Shown in pieces: positions 48,406-60,197 of a stretch of 64,000 bases of DNA; position 1 is the stretch's first letter, and each line of letters begins with the position of its first letter. This stretch comes from Paratrimastix pyriformis (lineage: Eukaryota; Preaxostyla; Paratrimastigidae): the NCBI GenBank assembly GCA_027972325.1, contig JAPMOS010000014.1, positions 390,001 through 454,000 of the forward strand, written 5' to 3'. The translations under genes and the position numbers were made by a program. The notes below the pieces were generated by a model. It made no database searches, was not told where the DNA came from, and saw only the letters and a program-made list of their open reading frames with translations.

Positions 48406-51400
48406 CTATTGGGGTTGCTGCTCGGTGGCTGCTGGGAGGGGTGCCTTGCCAGCGCCGCGGCTCTCGAGCTCGGTGTTGAGGGCCTTGTAGTGGCCGTACA
48501 TGAGGACCAGCTCGTTGATGTTGGCCTTCTCGCGCTTGTCCAGCTTGCGCCCGTTGGCCGCCTCCCAGGCCTCCTCGAAGCCCTTGATGCGGTGCTTGAC
48601 GTGCGCCTTGTGGGCCTGCAGGTCGGTCGTGGACATCGCCGTGAGGTCCGAGGGGAACTCCGGCTCGTTGCTGGGCACGGGGCCGGTCGGCCCGGGGGCG
48701 GCGGCAGCGTCCGGGGGCGCGGCGGTGGCAGTGGCAGTGCCAGGGGGGGGGACGAAGGTGGGCAGGTCCTGGGTGAGCATCCCCGGGGCGACTGCCGTGG
48801 GCTCGACCAAGGAGGGCGGCTCGGGGCCCGTGGGTGCCGCCAGCTGGGTGGAGGGCGGAGGCCCGACCCCGGGTGGGATGGTGAGGACGGCCTCCCCCTC
48901 GGGGGCCGAGGGCGTGGCCGGTTCGGTTGGGGCGGCGGGGGTCTCCTGCTGGCGGGCGAGCAGCTCGTTGCCCAGGGCCCGGTAGCGGCCGAAGAGGGCC
49001 ACCAGGGGCGGGATCTGGCGGGACTCCTCCTTGCTGGGCGGGTGCCCGGTGCGCTCCTCGAAGATCCGCTGGAGGTGCTGGATGCGCCGCTTGACGGCCA
49101 GCTTCTCCTGCTTCAGGTCGGGGACCTCCATGCTCTCGGGGGCCGCCTCCGAGACGCCCGCCGGGGCCACCAGCGGGTCGGGTTCGCTGCCCCCCGAGGA
49201 GGGCGGCGCGGGCGGCGGAAGGGCCAGGGTCGGCACGCGGGGGTGGGTCGGGGTCGTGGGCGTGGTCGGCCCGCCGCCGCCGGGCTGCTGGTCGGGGGCC
49301 GCCGGAGCCACCTGGATCTCCAGCCCCCCGGCAGGCACCCGCGCAGGCGGGGCCGCCTCAAGGGACGGGGCGGACGGGGTCACCTCGGCGCTCGGGGCCG
49401 GCTCGCTGGGTGGGACGGGCAGGGATGGGGCCGCTTCGGCGGGTGGGCTCGCCTCGACCGGGGGTACCAGAGCAGGGGGCTCCGGGCCCGGGGCAGGCTC
49501 GGGTGGCGGCGGCGGGGCGAGCAGCTCCTCCGGCCGAACGAGGGCGATATTCAGTGCGGACGGTTCGCGGGCCACGGGCGGCGGTGACGGAAGTGCCGTT
49601 GGCTCGGACTGCTGTTGGGGCTGGGGGGCACTCTGCTCTTCCTGCTGTTGGGGTGGAGGTTGGGGCTGGGGGGCACTCTGCTCTTCCTGCTGTTGGGATG
49701 GAGGTTGGGGCTGGGGGGCACTCTGCTCTTCCTGCTGTTGGGATGGAGGTTGGGGCTGGGGGGCACTCTGCTCTTCCTGCTGTTGGGATGGAGGTTGGGG
49801 CTGGGGGGCACTCTGCTCTTCCTGCTGTTGGGGTGGAGGTTGGGGTTGAGGTTGGGGCTGCTGCTGCTGCTCGGCTGTGGGACCAGCCGGCTGGGGGCCG
49901 GCCGAGGACGTGGTGGCGGCGGGTTCAAGAGCGGGTGCCCCGCCGGCGGTCTCGGGGGCTGGGGGCGCCTCAGGAAGCCCAGCCGCTGCGGTGAAGGCGG
50001 GCTGGGGGAGGGCCGCCGCTGGGGGCGAGGCGGCCCCGGGTGGGCGCGCATCGGGGGTCTCGCTGCTGGGGCGGGGCGTGTGGCTGGTCGGCGGGGCGAA
50101 GGCGCCTTGGGACAGCCGTCCCGCGGACAGGGCCAGGCCCGTCCGGTCGCGCGAGTGTGGCCTGGACGTGGCGGGCGGGGGCGAGGCGGGCGGCTGGGGC
50201 CGCGGGGCGGTGACCGTGACGTCGGCCTGGCTGGCGGGGCGCGAGGGGGTCGGCCGGAGGAGCCTGGCCGAGCTGGGGCTGGCCGTCAGGGCGGGCGCCG
50301 CCAGCGAGGGCGGGCCCGCGGTGGGCAGCCGGACCATCATGGGCGGCGAGGGCAGACCCTCCAGGTGGCCCGGCGACGGGGGCGCAAGGGTGGCGGCCGG
50401 TTGCTGCTGCTGTTGGGGCTGTTGGGACGCGGGCCCCAGCGGGGGCGGCGAGCGGGGCGGGCTGCCGCCTGCCGACGGGCCGGGGGCCGGGGCCAGGGGC
50501 GGTTTGCCCAGGGGCGAGGGGCGGCGCGGGGGCGGCGAGAGCGAGCCGGCACCCCTGGCGGAGGTGGGCAGGCCCAGCACGGCCAGAGCGTCGTCGACGA
50601 TGTTCTTGGGGCTCAGCAGGGCCCCCCGCGACCCCCCGCTGGGCAGGGGGGCCGTCGCCAGGCTCGGGTGGGCCGCCAGCACGTTGTGGGCCGAGTCGTG
50701 GGTGGCCAGGGGCGAGTGGGCCGCTGGGGGGGGGGGGGGGGGGGACAGAAATGACGTAAATATCCGAGGATTGCCGTTGAGCCTGGGGGGCGATGGAGGC
50801 GGCGACTGAGTGGTGGAACGAGGAAGGAGGGGGTCACGGACCGAGGGGCAGCAGGCCCGCCCGGCCCCCGACGGCGATTGAGGCGCGGCGCCGCATGACG
50901 GCAGGACTGGGGCCGGGGTATGCGGGCGGGAGCTGGTTGAAGGAGGCCTTGCCCAGGGCCGGGCTGTGCGGGAAGGTCATGGCGCTGGTAGTGATCGAGG
51001 GACCCCCGGTGGGGGCCGGGGCCGGGCCGGTGGGCAGGGGCGCCGAGACGGGCCCCGGGACGGCCGACAGGGGCCCCGTCAGGTGGGGCGAGCTCATGGG
51101 CGGCGAGACGCGCGGGGTGGCCGACTGGGGCGGCGAGGTGGTGCTCAGCGGGCTGGCGCTGGTCACCCGGTCGTACCCTGCAAAGGGCGGCGGGTGGGGG
51201 GGTGGAGATGAGCGAGGGGGGTGGGTGGTGGAGGTGGCCGGTCTGCAGGGCCCGCTGTTTGTCCGCCCTCGAGATCGGTGCGGGGGACGGTGGCGGACCC
51301 TGCTGCTGGGCGTCCTCGTCGGACTCGGACTCGGAGAGGTCGTCCACGCCGCCGCCCTCCGTGTCCAGGATGCTCGCCTCACGGGCCGAGCGGGGCGTCG

Positions 51401-54400
51401 ATCGCGGGGTCGACCGGGGCGTGCCGCGTGGGGTGGCGCGTGGGGTGGCGCGGGGCGTGCTGCGGGGGGTGCCGCCGTGGGGAGTCGGCTGGCCCTCGGG
51501 TGCGTGCACCTCCAGCTTGCGCTGCGGGCCGGGGGATGAGAGATGACGATGAGCGGGCGATGATGATGATGATGACGACGACGACGATGGTGATACTGGC
51601 GATGTTGAGGTGGTGGCGATGAGCAAGAGGCGGGGGGCGAGAAAGGAAGGGGCGGCGGCGGGCGACCTGGACGAGCATGGCGAGGAGGCCGTGGGGCTGC
51701 GAGGGGGAGCGGCTCCCGGCGGATGAGGGCGTGTTCGCGGCCGAGGTTGAGGGGGCGGCCGAGGGCGAGGGCAGCGGGGAGATGGGCGAGGCGGGCGTGT
51801 GGGCCGACTCGGAGGCCACCGTCAGGGGCGAGGGCGAGGGCGACACCACCGTGGCTGCCATCTGGGCCTGCCCCCCCAGCCCCATCCACACCACCACCCC
51901 AGTGACCAGGCAACCCCCCCCCACGCCAGAGTTGAGACACTAACGAGGCAGGCGCAGCCATCCCCACCCACCCATCCCTCCATCCCTCCCACCAAGCGTG
52001 CACGGCGGACCAGGCCACCCGCCTGCTTGCGGTTCTCCTCGGCCCTGCGGCGCTCCTCGGCCAGCAGGCGGCGCGACTCGATGCTGCCGCTGCCCGACGA
52101 GTGCAGCGAGTGGCCCGACCCGGGCCGCGACATCATCTCCTGCAAAGGCCGACCAGCCCCCCGCCAGCCCGCCAGGGCACCACACGAGGGCCATCACCGG
52201 GGGATGGTGACCATATGAGGACGCCGGTCCGTGGTGGCGATCGGCGAGCCAAACGTGCCACAATGGAGAAGAGCACGAGAAACCCCCCCCCCCCCACGCC
52301 CCCACGCCCCCACGCCCCCACGCCCCCACGCCCCCACGCCCCCACGCCCCCACCAGAGACACAGACACAGTCAGAGCAGGGGCGACGCATGGCCTTGGGG
52401 GCGGACCTCGCCGAGGGAGCGCAGATCCAGGGAGCCGCGCCGGGCGGCCAGCCGGGCCCGGGACCCCGAGGCTGGGGTGGCGGGCAGGTCGCCGGATGGC
52501 TGGGCCGGGCTCAGCCGCGACCAGGGCGACGAGGGCGAGCGGGGCGAGCGGGGCGAGCGAGGCGGGACCCGCAGCCCGGGCGAGCGGGGCGGTCGCATGG
52601 TCCCGCCGGTCGGGGTGCCCCCGGCCTCGGCCTGGGCGTTGCGGGCCATGATGCTGCTCAGCAGGGAGGTCTCTGGACGGGCCGGGTGGGATGCACGGGT
52701 GCGGGGGTGAGGGCGGGTGGGGGGGATGCGTGGATGCGGCTCGGCAGGGGCCTCTGGACGGGCCGGGCGGTGGCAAGTGACGGGTGGGGATGCATGGGCG
52801 ATGGTGCCCACTGGGGAAGGATGGAAGGGCAGGCCGCGGGTGGCGGTTCGACGGACCCTCGGCCCCGAGGCCCAGCCCGCCCAGGTCGGCCAGCAGGTCC
52901 TCCTCCTCGGCGTGCCTGCGTCCCGTCCCCACCCAGCAGCAGCCCACACCACACGACGGATGGCCCGGGGAAGGCGGGCAGGTGAGCGGGGGCCCGGCGA
53001 AAGGGGAGCGTGCGGACGGTTGCTGGGGTTGGGAGGCCGTCGAGGTGCGGAAGAGGGTCCGCTTGGCCTGCTGCTCGGGCTCCTCGAGCTCCTCTGCACA
53101 CAGCCGCCACCGCCGCCACCGCCGCCACCGCCGCCACCGCCGCCACCGCCGCCGCCGCCACCGCCGCCGCCACCGCCGCCACCGCCGCCACCGCCGCCAC
53201 CGCCGCCACCGCCGCCACCGCCGCCACCGCCGCCACCGCCGCCACCGCCGCCACCGCCGCCACCGCCGCCACCGCCGCCACCGCCGCCACCGCCGTCATC
53301 ATCAACATCATCAACACCAGAGGGACAGCCGCAAGTGACATGCGAGTGCGGTGCGAAGCCAATGAATATCGGAATGGACGCGAGGGCAATGCTCGGGGCG
53401 CCTGCACCACGAAATGGAGGCAGGGGGGGAAGGGAGTGGGGGCGGACCGTCGAGGTCGGAGCCCGTCGAGGCGGTGCCCTGCAGAGCAGAGGCCCCAGTG
53501 GGAGAAGGGGAGGAACGCGAGTGAGCGGACACACACTGATCGAAAGCGGGCTGGGCTGGGCTGGGCTGGGCTGGGCTGGGCTGGGCTGGGCTGGGCTGGG
53601 CTGGGCTGGGCTGGGCTGGGCTGGGCTGGGCTGGGCTGGGCTGGGCTGGGCTGGGCTGGGCTGGGCTGGGCTGGGCTGGGCTGGGCTGGGCTGGGCTGGG
53701 CTGGGCTGGGCTGGGCTGGGCTGGGCTGGGCTGGGCTGGGCTGGGCTGGGCTGGGCTGGGCTGGGCTGGGCTGGGCTGGGCTGGGCTGGGCTGGGCTGGG
53801 CTGGGCTGGGCTGGGCTGGGCTGGGCTGGGCTGGGCTGGGCTGGGCTGGGCTGGGCTGGGCTGGGCTGGGCTGGGCTGGGCATGAAGATGATGCAGGGTG
53901 GCCAGTGATGCGTGAGGATGGTGGTGGTGGTGCGGGTCGTGGTGTGGGGCGGGGCCGCGGGGCGGACGGGTTTTCGGCTCTCGTCGGCCTCGCCCTCGCC
54001 CAGCAGGTCCACGTCCTGGTCGTAGCCCTGCACCAGCCCACCACGACCAGAGGGCCCCAGCACCCCATGAGCACGGGGGTGGGGGGGGTGGGGGGGCCGC
54101 GATAATGAGGAATGCGGCCGGGGGCGGACCACTGGGCGGCGAGGGTCGAGTCCATGCGGAAGTGGCGCTCGCCCATCCAGGTCTTGATGCACACCAGCCG
54201 CAGCAGCAGCTGGCGCTTCTTGGGGTTCAGCAGGGCCAGGTCGCGGGCCCGCTTGTCGAGCCGCTCGCGGAAGGCGGGCATGTGCGGCTGGGGGCGGCGG
54301 TGCGGGGCGGAGGAGTGTGACAGTGGGGGTCGGTGGTGCAGTGTGGAGATGTGCTGGCTGCGGGCAGGTGCGGCTGGGGGTGGCGGTGGCGGTGGTTGCG

Positions 54401-57400
54401 ATGGTCATGTGATTGGTCATGGTGTGGTGAGATTCCGTCCAGCCGCGTGGAGCTGCGGGGCCGCGAGTCACGTCTGTGCGGTGGGGAGAGCCCAAAGCGA
54501 GGGCGATGGAGGGCGATGGAGGGCGATGGAGGGCGATGGAGGGCGATGGAGGGCGATGGATGGCGATGGCGATGGAGGGCGATGGAGGGCGATGGATGGC
54601 GAGGGATGGCGATGGATGGCGATGGAGGGCGATGGAGGGCGATGGAGGGCGATGGAGGGCGATGGAGGGTGCGGGGACCTTGAGCAGCTCGCGGAGGTGG
54701 GGCACGCCGGCCTTGGCAGCGTGCATGGATGCCAGTTCCTGGAGCAGCTCGCGCAGGGTCGTCTCCAGCACGAAGCCCCGCATCTGCCCAGCCCCATGGC
54801 CGAAGAGGGGCAGGGGCAGGGGCGGGCAGCCGGGCCAGGCCGGGGCAGGGCAGCAGCAACCGGACGGGGGGGGGGGGGGGGGGGGGGGGGGCCGAGAGGT
54901 GAGATGGAGGTGTCTCACGCCAACACCGACTCCACCAAGCGCGGCCAGGGCACATACAGTCAGGGGGATGATGGGGGAGGGGAAGGTAGGGGGATGGTGG
55001 CCGAGACGGACGTGGGCCTCGGACCAGAACGAGTAGACGATGCGGATCTGGGTCTCCAGCTGGGTCAGCTCGGCGAACTCGGGCGCCAGATTCTGCCGAT
55101 GGCCCGTCCCCCCGGCCAGGCGAGAGGTGGGTGTCATGAGGCCGTGAAGATGGAAGAAGGGGCGGCCAAGGATGGGGCGGGGAGCTGGGGGAGCTGGGGG
55201 AGCTGGGGGAGCTGGGGAGCTGGGGGAGCTGGGGGAGCTGGGGGAGCTGGGGGCCGGGTGGACCTGGTTGCGCTGCAGGAGGAGCCGCGACTCGCGGATG
55301 CCCTGCAGGACCGACGGGTACTTCTGCTGGTAGTGCCGCAGCGAGCGGCCGCTCACGGGCCACCCTGCAACCGCCCAGCCACCCACACATCGGCACCCGA
55401 AGATCATGAAGGAAGGTCCCACCCCGAGGGTCCAGTCCAGGGCGGCGATCCGGCTCCCACACACAGCGGCTCGTCCGAGCCGGGTGGCGATGCGCGGTGC
55501 GGGGGGGGGGGGGGGGGGGGGGGAGGAGGGGAGGCGCGACCGACCGCTGCGGAAGACGAGGCTGACGAGGGTCAGGGCCACCCAGATGCCGGCCCCGAAG
55601 CAGGAGATGAAGACCAGCCAGGTGTACAGCTGCGAGGCCACCAGGAAGGCGCTGCGGATCTTGAAGGTGCTGAACATGGCCAGCACATAGACAAGCTGGG
55701 CCGACCTGGGGGCGGAGGGGGGGGGGGGGGGTGCAGGCAGACAGGCAGGCCGGACGAGGAGATGAGGGACGGGCAAATCTCATTGGGGGGATCGGCAGGA
55801 GCTGGCGGGGCAGGTCGAAGGGGGGGGGGGGGGGGGGCATGGCGGACCAGAGGTGGCCAGCTGGATGACGGATGTCGAGGCGCACCGGTAGGGGAACTGG
55901 GCCGAGACGAGCAGCGTCCAGAGGGCCAGCACCACGTTGGCCGTAACGATCTGGATCCAGCCGCCCCCAGGAGGCCCGTCGCCACCAGCGAGCCCACCAG
56001 CAGCGCCCGCCAGAACAGGTTCAGCGGCTGCGCCCCCAACGGGCGGACGGCCCGGCAGAGAAACGGAATCCAGCGATGAGAGCAGGCCGACTATACCTCC
56101 CTATATGCACACATGACCCAGACACGGGGGTCGGGGGTCGGGGGTACGGACGAGGACCCCCTCCCCCTTCCCCCCCTCCCCACACCCACATCGTGACGGG
56201 GGCCGGGGGCCGGGGGGCGACGGACGAGGAAGTAGACCCAGCGGCGGGAGAAGCCCGAGAAGAGGAAGAAGCGCAGCTTGAGCCAGGCGTCGTTCAGCAG
56301 GAAGACGTACTCGGTCTCGCGCAGCTCGACGTACGTCAGGTGGCTCTCGCTCGTGTGGTAGACGATCTGTGCGCCCGGGCCACACGGGATTGCCGGGGTG
56401 GTGTGGTGATGGCGGTGATGGTGGTAGTGGTGGTGGTGGTGGAAGGTGGCGATTGATCGGCGCCGGAGCAGAAGCAGCGAGGTGGGGGATGCGAGTGGGG
56501 CGATGGACTGGACGGGGGGTGGGCAAGGATCAAGGGAGGAGAGGCGGGCGGAAGGGAGGCGGGACGGAGGGAGGCGTGGGCTGGCGGGCGGGACCTGGCG
56601 CTTGATGAGGACGAACAGGAAGAGCGGGATGGCGATGGCCACGATGACGAAGAGGCCCACACCGACGCCCAGGATGACGTAGTGGGGCAACGTCCAGCAG
56701 GTCACTACGGGGCCAATTACGCACCCCGCCCAAGAAGGAGAAACGGGGGTGTCAGGATGTCGGGGATGGAGATGGGGGGGATGGCGCCATTGCGCCGGGG
56801 GAATGCTGGGGATGCGGACCCTCTTGAGGATTGAAGAGCGACTTGCCGGCCGCGTTGCACAGGGGCGCTCGGGCCGAGGCCACGAGGGCGGGGAAGAAGA
56901 AGATTTGGACTGGTGGGGGTGGGGTGAGACACGGCGGGGAAAGGAGGCTCATGAGGGCCGAAAGGGCGGGGGAACACAGACGAAGGAAAACCGTCACCTG
57001 TTCCACCTTGCGCAGGGTGGTTAGCGAGTAGGCTCGGTTCATCACTGGGGCACAAGATGGTTGGGGGTGTGGTGAGCCCCGGTGGGGGTGGAAGGGTTGG
57101 GCAGACTTGCGATGGTGGGGAGGAGGAGAACGAGGCCGAAGATGCACGCCAGAGTGACGTAGTATGCAATGTAGTAGTTCGAGTTCGAGAGAACGGTGGG
57201 GATGTCCAAAATAAACCAGGCCAACCAGGTCCAGTTATAGGTGTATCTATGTGGGGTTGGGAGAGAATCGAGGGGGATCGGGGTCAGACTGATATGGAAT
57301 GTTCCATGTACCACAAAAGGACACGAAAAGGCCGAGAATTTGCAGGTACTGCACAATAAGTTGGATTTTTTCAATCCAGTATTGCGAAACGCTCTGAAAC

Positions 57401-57753
57401 TTTTCTCCGGTGACAGTTCTGAGTGGCCGGCAGGACTCGGCGCACCTGTTGCGACACCTGTCGCGCCAGGTTTCCCGTTTGGCACGAATCTTCGCCTCCT
57501 CGGCTGCCTCCCGCTCCGCTTCTTCGAAGCGTTTTAATTCTGAAATTGCGCGATCACGGGACGCCTCGAGATCACCTCCCATATGGCCATGGGATAGTAT
57601 TGGTTGCAGGGGTTGCGATCTCGAAGTCATTTCATCCTCGGACGGTTGATGGAAATAGCCTGAAGAGACTTTGGGGTTCTTGAAATAGACGGCCAGTTCG
57701 CGCATGATGATTCTTCGAAAGAGGCCACCGACTGCTTCTTGTTTCGACGACAT
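48406..57753 (-). CDS. Polytopic membrane protein with long disordered tail and two C-terminal FAM13-like segments
   Basis: A multi-exon gene of about 9.3 kb. ATG 57753 starts [15 protein letters not shown]; exon 1 (57290-57753) joins exon 2 at 57246 through a 43 nt intron (donor GTCTGA). Residues include [18 protein letters not shown] and WFILDIPTV, the pattern of the membrane block that follows cysteine-rich ectodomains in many large protist proteins. More helices lie near 57200-57110, 56700-56600, 56030-55880 and 55700-55560. The tail (about 55360-48406) has coiled segments ([22 protein letters not shown]), a [12 protein letters not shown] repeat, a Gln-rich 15-residue repeat and two C-terminal blocks, [20 protein letters not shown] and [20 protein letters not shown], each followed by a YRAL/YKAL-type motif, resembling the FAM13 C-terminal domain. 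Transport or signalling at a membrane is inferred. Exons of the tail are approximate, and no signal peptide is seen. Confidence 0.65.
49616..49845 (-). repeat. 45-bp coding repeat, 5 copies
   Basis: In-frame repeat within the polytopic protein's tail; each unit codes for 15 residues of the form [15 protein letters not shown]. The near-identity of the DNA copies indicates recent expansion or homogenisation. Confidence 0.95.
50728..50742 (-). repeat. Poly-G on plus strand (sense poly-C), tail intron
   Basis: Short homopolymer in the intron just upstream of the large C-terminal exon of the polytopic protein. Further sense-strand poly-C tracts occur in this gene near 54867-54891, 55501-55523, 55717-55730 and 55819-55837. 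Confidence 0.7.
52287..52352. repeat. CCCCACG heptamer repeat
   Basis: A run of C followed by about eight tandem CCCCACG units in an intron of the polytopic gene. On the sense strand this one is G-rich, unlike most tracts in the window. Confidence 0.85.
53104..53294. repeat. (CCGCCA)n hexanucleotide repeat, ~31 copies
   Basis: Almost perfect CCGCCA array within an intron of the polytopic gene. It creates long proline, histidine/arginine and alanine frames that are not genes. Confidence 0.95.
53549..53880. repeat. (GGGCT)n pentanucleotide satellite, ~66 copies
   Basis: Perfect 332 bp array in an intron of the polytopic gene, the longest simple repeat in the window. On the sense strand it reads (AGCCC)n. 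Confidence 0.97.
54496..54668. repeat. GATGGAGGGC decamer repeat
   Basis: About 17 imperfect units of GATGGAGGGC with GATGGATGGC and GATGGC variants, in an intron of the polytopic gene immediately downstream (sense) of the [10 protein letters not shown] exon. Confidence 0.9.
55181..55253. repeat. GAGCTGGGGG decamer repeat, ~7 copies
   Basis: Short tandem array in an intron of the polytopic gene between the [12 protein letters not shown] and [13 protein letters not shown] exons. Confidence 0.9.
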
Positions 57754-57790
57754 AGAAGAGGTCCTCCTTGGAGGTTTGCCTGAACGTGTC
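57754..57790. promoter_or_regulatory. Very short divergent gap between polytopic gene and F-box/LRR gene
   Basis: Only 37 bp separate the two proposed ATGs. The 5' leaders must overlap, or one of the two starts is wrong. Confidence 0.25.
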
Positions 57791-60075
57791 ATGGAAAAGC
57801 GGAACGTCTGTTCGAGGATCCACAGCATGCTTTCACGATTGCATCCCCCATCCAACAACAGAAACACCGGGAGTCGCTTCCTCGGTCCTGTCTCGTTGAT
57901 ATTCCCACAAAAATCTTGCGCAACGTGGTGAGAGTATCACCTTCGCCCATTCGGACGTATTCCCTCTTGCTGGGTCTCTGCCACACGATCCGCCGGGATC
58001 TCCCGCCAAAAATGCATCTCCTTGATTTTGATGACCCGCAACCCGAGTCCGACTTCGGCCGGTGTCCTTCTTCGGTGGCGATATCTGCCCTTGCGGGACC
58101 GTGTCGTCGTCTCCGGGAGCTGCGCTTTCATCCCGTCCGCGCCCTCACAGGCTGTGGCCGTGAGGAATCCTCATACGGACCCTGGGTGCGCCGGGCCTTT
58201 GACGGACACACCAAATTGTCGACCCTTCACATCCCAACCATGGCGGGCCTCTCGGATGGCGCCCTGATGGCCATCATCACCCTGGTCTCGCCGCACATCG
58301 AGGAGCTGCACATCGGAACGGGCGCCACGCCCGGCTCGGTCCCGCTCTCGTCGCTCTACGTGCGAACCATCCTGGACGCCATCTCTCGGTGCCCGCGGTT
58401 GCGCACCCTCCGACTGCATCTGGACGAGAGCATGTGGCCTGACTACAGCCCACTCCGCGCCTGCCAGGGGTTGCGCTGCCTGGTGCTCTCCAACGATGCC
58501 GCAGACACGGTGGGCGATCTGCTGCCCTGCCTTCCACAATTGGTCTGGTTCGCTCGTCAGCGCTCCGCTTATCACCCTCTGCAGCTCGAGCTCCGCGTTC
58601 CAGCCATCCCTTGCGCCCTCCCAAGCCCGGGCTTGGTGACAGCTCTCGAAGTGACCCATCCCACCTTCAATTTCTTGCCCGCCCTCTGCGCCCCTGGCTC
58701 CGGATTCGACCACCTCGCTGATCTCGCGTTATCGGTCCATTCCCTGACCTCGGCCATCAAGGTGCCGCCCTTTGCGGCCATACTCGCCCTCAACGCAGCC
58801 TCCCTCCGGACTGTCAGGCTCGCCGGGGTTGATATCGCTGCCATGCCTGCCTTGGTGGATGCCCTGGCCAGGCTCCCGCTCCTCCAAACGGTGGAGCTCA
58901 CCGGAGGGGGGGAGTGGACCCACATTCCCCCCATGGATGCCCTCCTGACCCGTGTGCAGCGGCTTGCGCTCGACCTGCCCACCGACTACGCAGCCACCGA
59001 GCCCGAGTGGCTCCTCCGGTGCGGCTCGGCCCTGCGCGAGTTGCGCCTCCCGTGGGCCGTTTCCTGCGACCAGGAGCAGACCATCACGGTCGACGCCTCC
59101 GGCCTCCGCGTTCTGGTGCTGCCCCAGCTGGTTGGCAATCACACCTCCCAGCGGGTGCTCCTGCGCTGCCCGGCCCTGGAGCGGATGACCATCTCGCCCT
59201 GGGCCGACCTCAAGATGCTCTGCCCCACACCGTGGCTCACGGCCCTGAGCGGCTGCGCAGACCCGCGGGCCTTGATTGGGCACTGCCCTGCTCTGGGCCA
59301 TCTGGAAGACGTCCACGTGGCGACCTGGCCCGCGTTGGTGGGGCTGCTGCGGGGATCCATCTTCGGCCAGCTCCAGCTCGCCAGGGGTATGGTGGCTAAT
59401 TTGCCTGCCCCAGAATCGATGGAGGGCCTGGCCCCTGGGGGTGACGAAGGTTATTACCTCCTGCCCGTGTCGGCCTCTCTCCGTTCGCTGGACCTCAACC
59501 TGACGGGGCACAGTGCCTCTGATCTTCCGACGGTGGTCATTGAGGCCTCGGCACTGCAGTCGCTTTCGCTTCGGTCATGTCGCATTCGGGACCAGCTCAC
59601 CCTGCTCTGCCCTTGCCTCGAGCAGTTTCGCCTGACCGTCCGAGGGCACGCCCAGCCCTGCGCCTCTCTTCCTCCTCTGCGGGTCTCCCTGAGCCCAACT
59701 GCTCCGCTCCGCCACTTGACCATCGAAAGCGACCGCCCCGTTGATTTGGGGGACATCGGGGAGCTGCTGCTCTCTTTGGTGCCCTCGTTATGGAGTCTCC
59801 GGCTCTCGGTTCCCCATCTCGATTGGGGGACCATCGCCCCGATGGTGCATTCACTTCAGCACATTCAGCTCCTCGAGCTTCACCTCGCCGGGCCAGCGTC
59901 GGTGACTGAGCTTGAGCTCCGAAGCCCGACTCTGATAAAACTGACCATACACGGCGCTCAACTCTTGCGACGGTTGACAGTAGATTGCCCACTTTTGGAG
60001 GAGTTCTCGACTGATCGTGCGCCGCCGAACATCATCCCGTCATTGTTGCGTCCGAATCTGTTGTTGAACGGATGA
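57791..60075 (+). CDS. F-box / leucine-rich-repeat-like protein
   Basis: The start is inferred: ATG 57791 gives MEKRN, then a 56 nt intron (57806-57861, donor GTCTGT, acceptor CAG) joins in frame to the long exon 57862-60075, for 742 residues. After the join, SCLVDIPTKILRNVVRVSP and IRTYSLLLGLCHTIRRDL resemble a divergent F-box. The rest is a string of irregular leucine-rich repeats, for example HTKLSTLHIPTMAGLSDGAL, HIEELHIG, CPRLRTLRLHLDES, LRCLVLSN and ALQSLSLRSCRIRDQLTLLC, ending LLRPNLLLNG and TGA. Such proteins are usually substrate receptors of SCF ubiquitin ligases, with the LRR face binding the target. The F-box part is weak, so a plain LRR protein is the alternative; the first in-frame ATG within the long exon is 58012. 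Divergent from the polytopic gene. Confidence 0.75.
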
Positions 60076-60197
60076 AAGAAAGCGCATTTCCAATCCCATT
60101 TCTTGTGGCGCGATCGCCCAAGTCCGTGCCTTTCACGGAAAAGCCGAAAAATCTCTGACACGTCCTCCACCCCCTATTTCCGTCCTTTCATTTTCAG
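60076..60197. other. Short intergenic region before the sensor gene
   Basis: This 122 bp stretch holds the 3' end of the F-box/LRR gene and the start of the next gene. TTTTCAG at 60191-60197 looks like a splice acceptor, so an upstream non-coding or very short coding exon may lie here. Confidence 0.35.

Noticed and set aside
47981-48406. 141-codon minus frame downstream of glyoxalase II
   Set aside because: It overlaps the gloB 3' end, has no recognisable domain and ends where the tail exon of the polytopic gene begins.
53010-53885. Frames encoding long proline, alanine or WAGLG repeats
   Set aside because: They are produced by the CCGCCA and GGGCT microsatellites within introns of the minus-strand polytopic gene.
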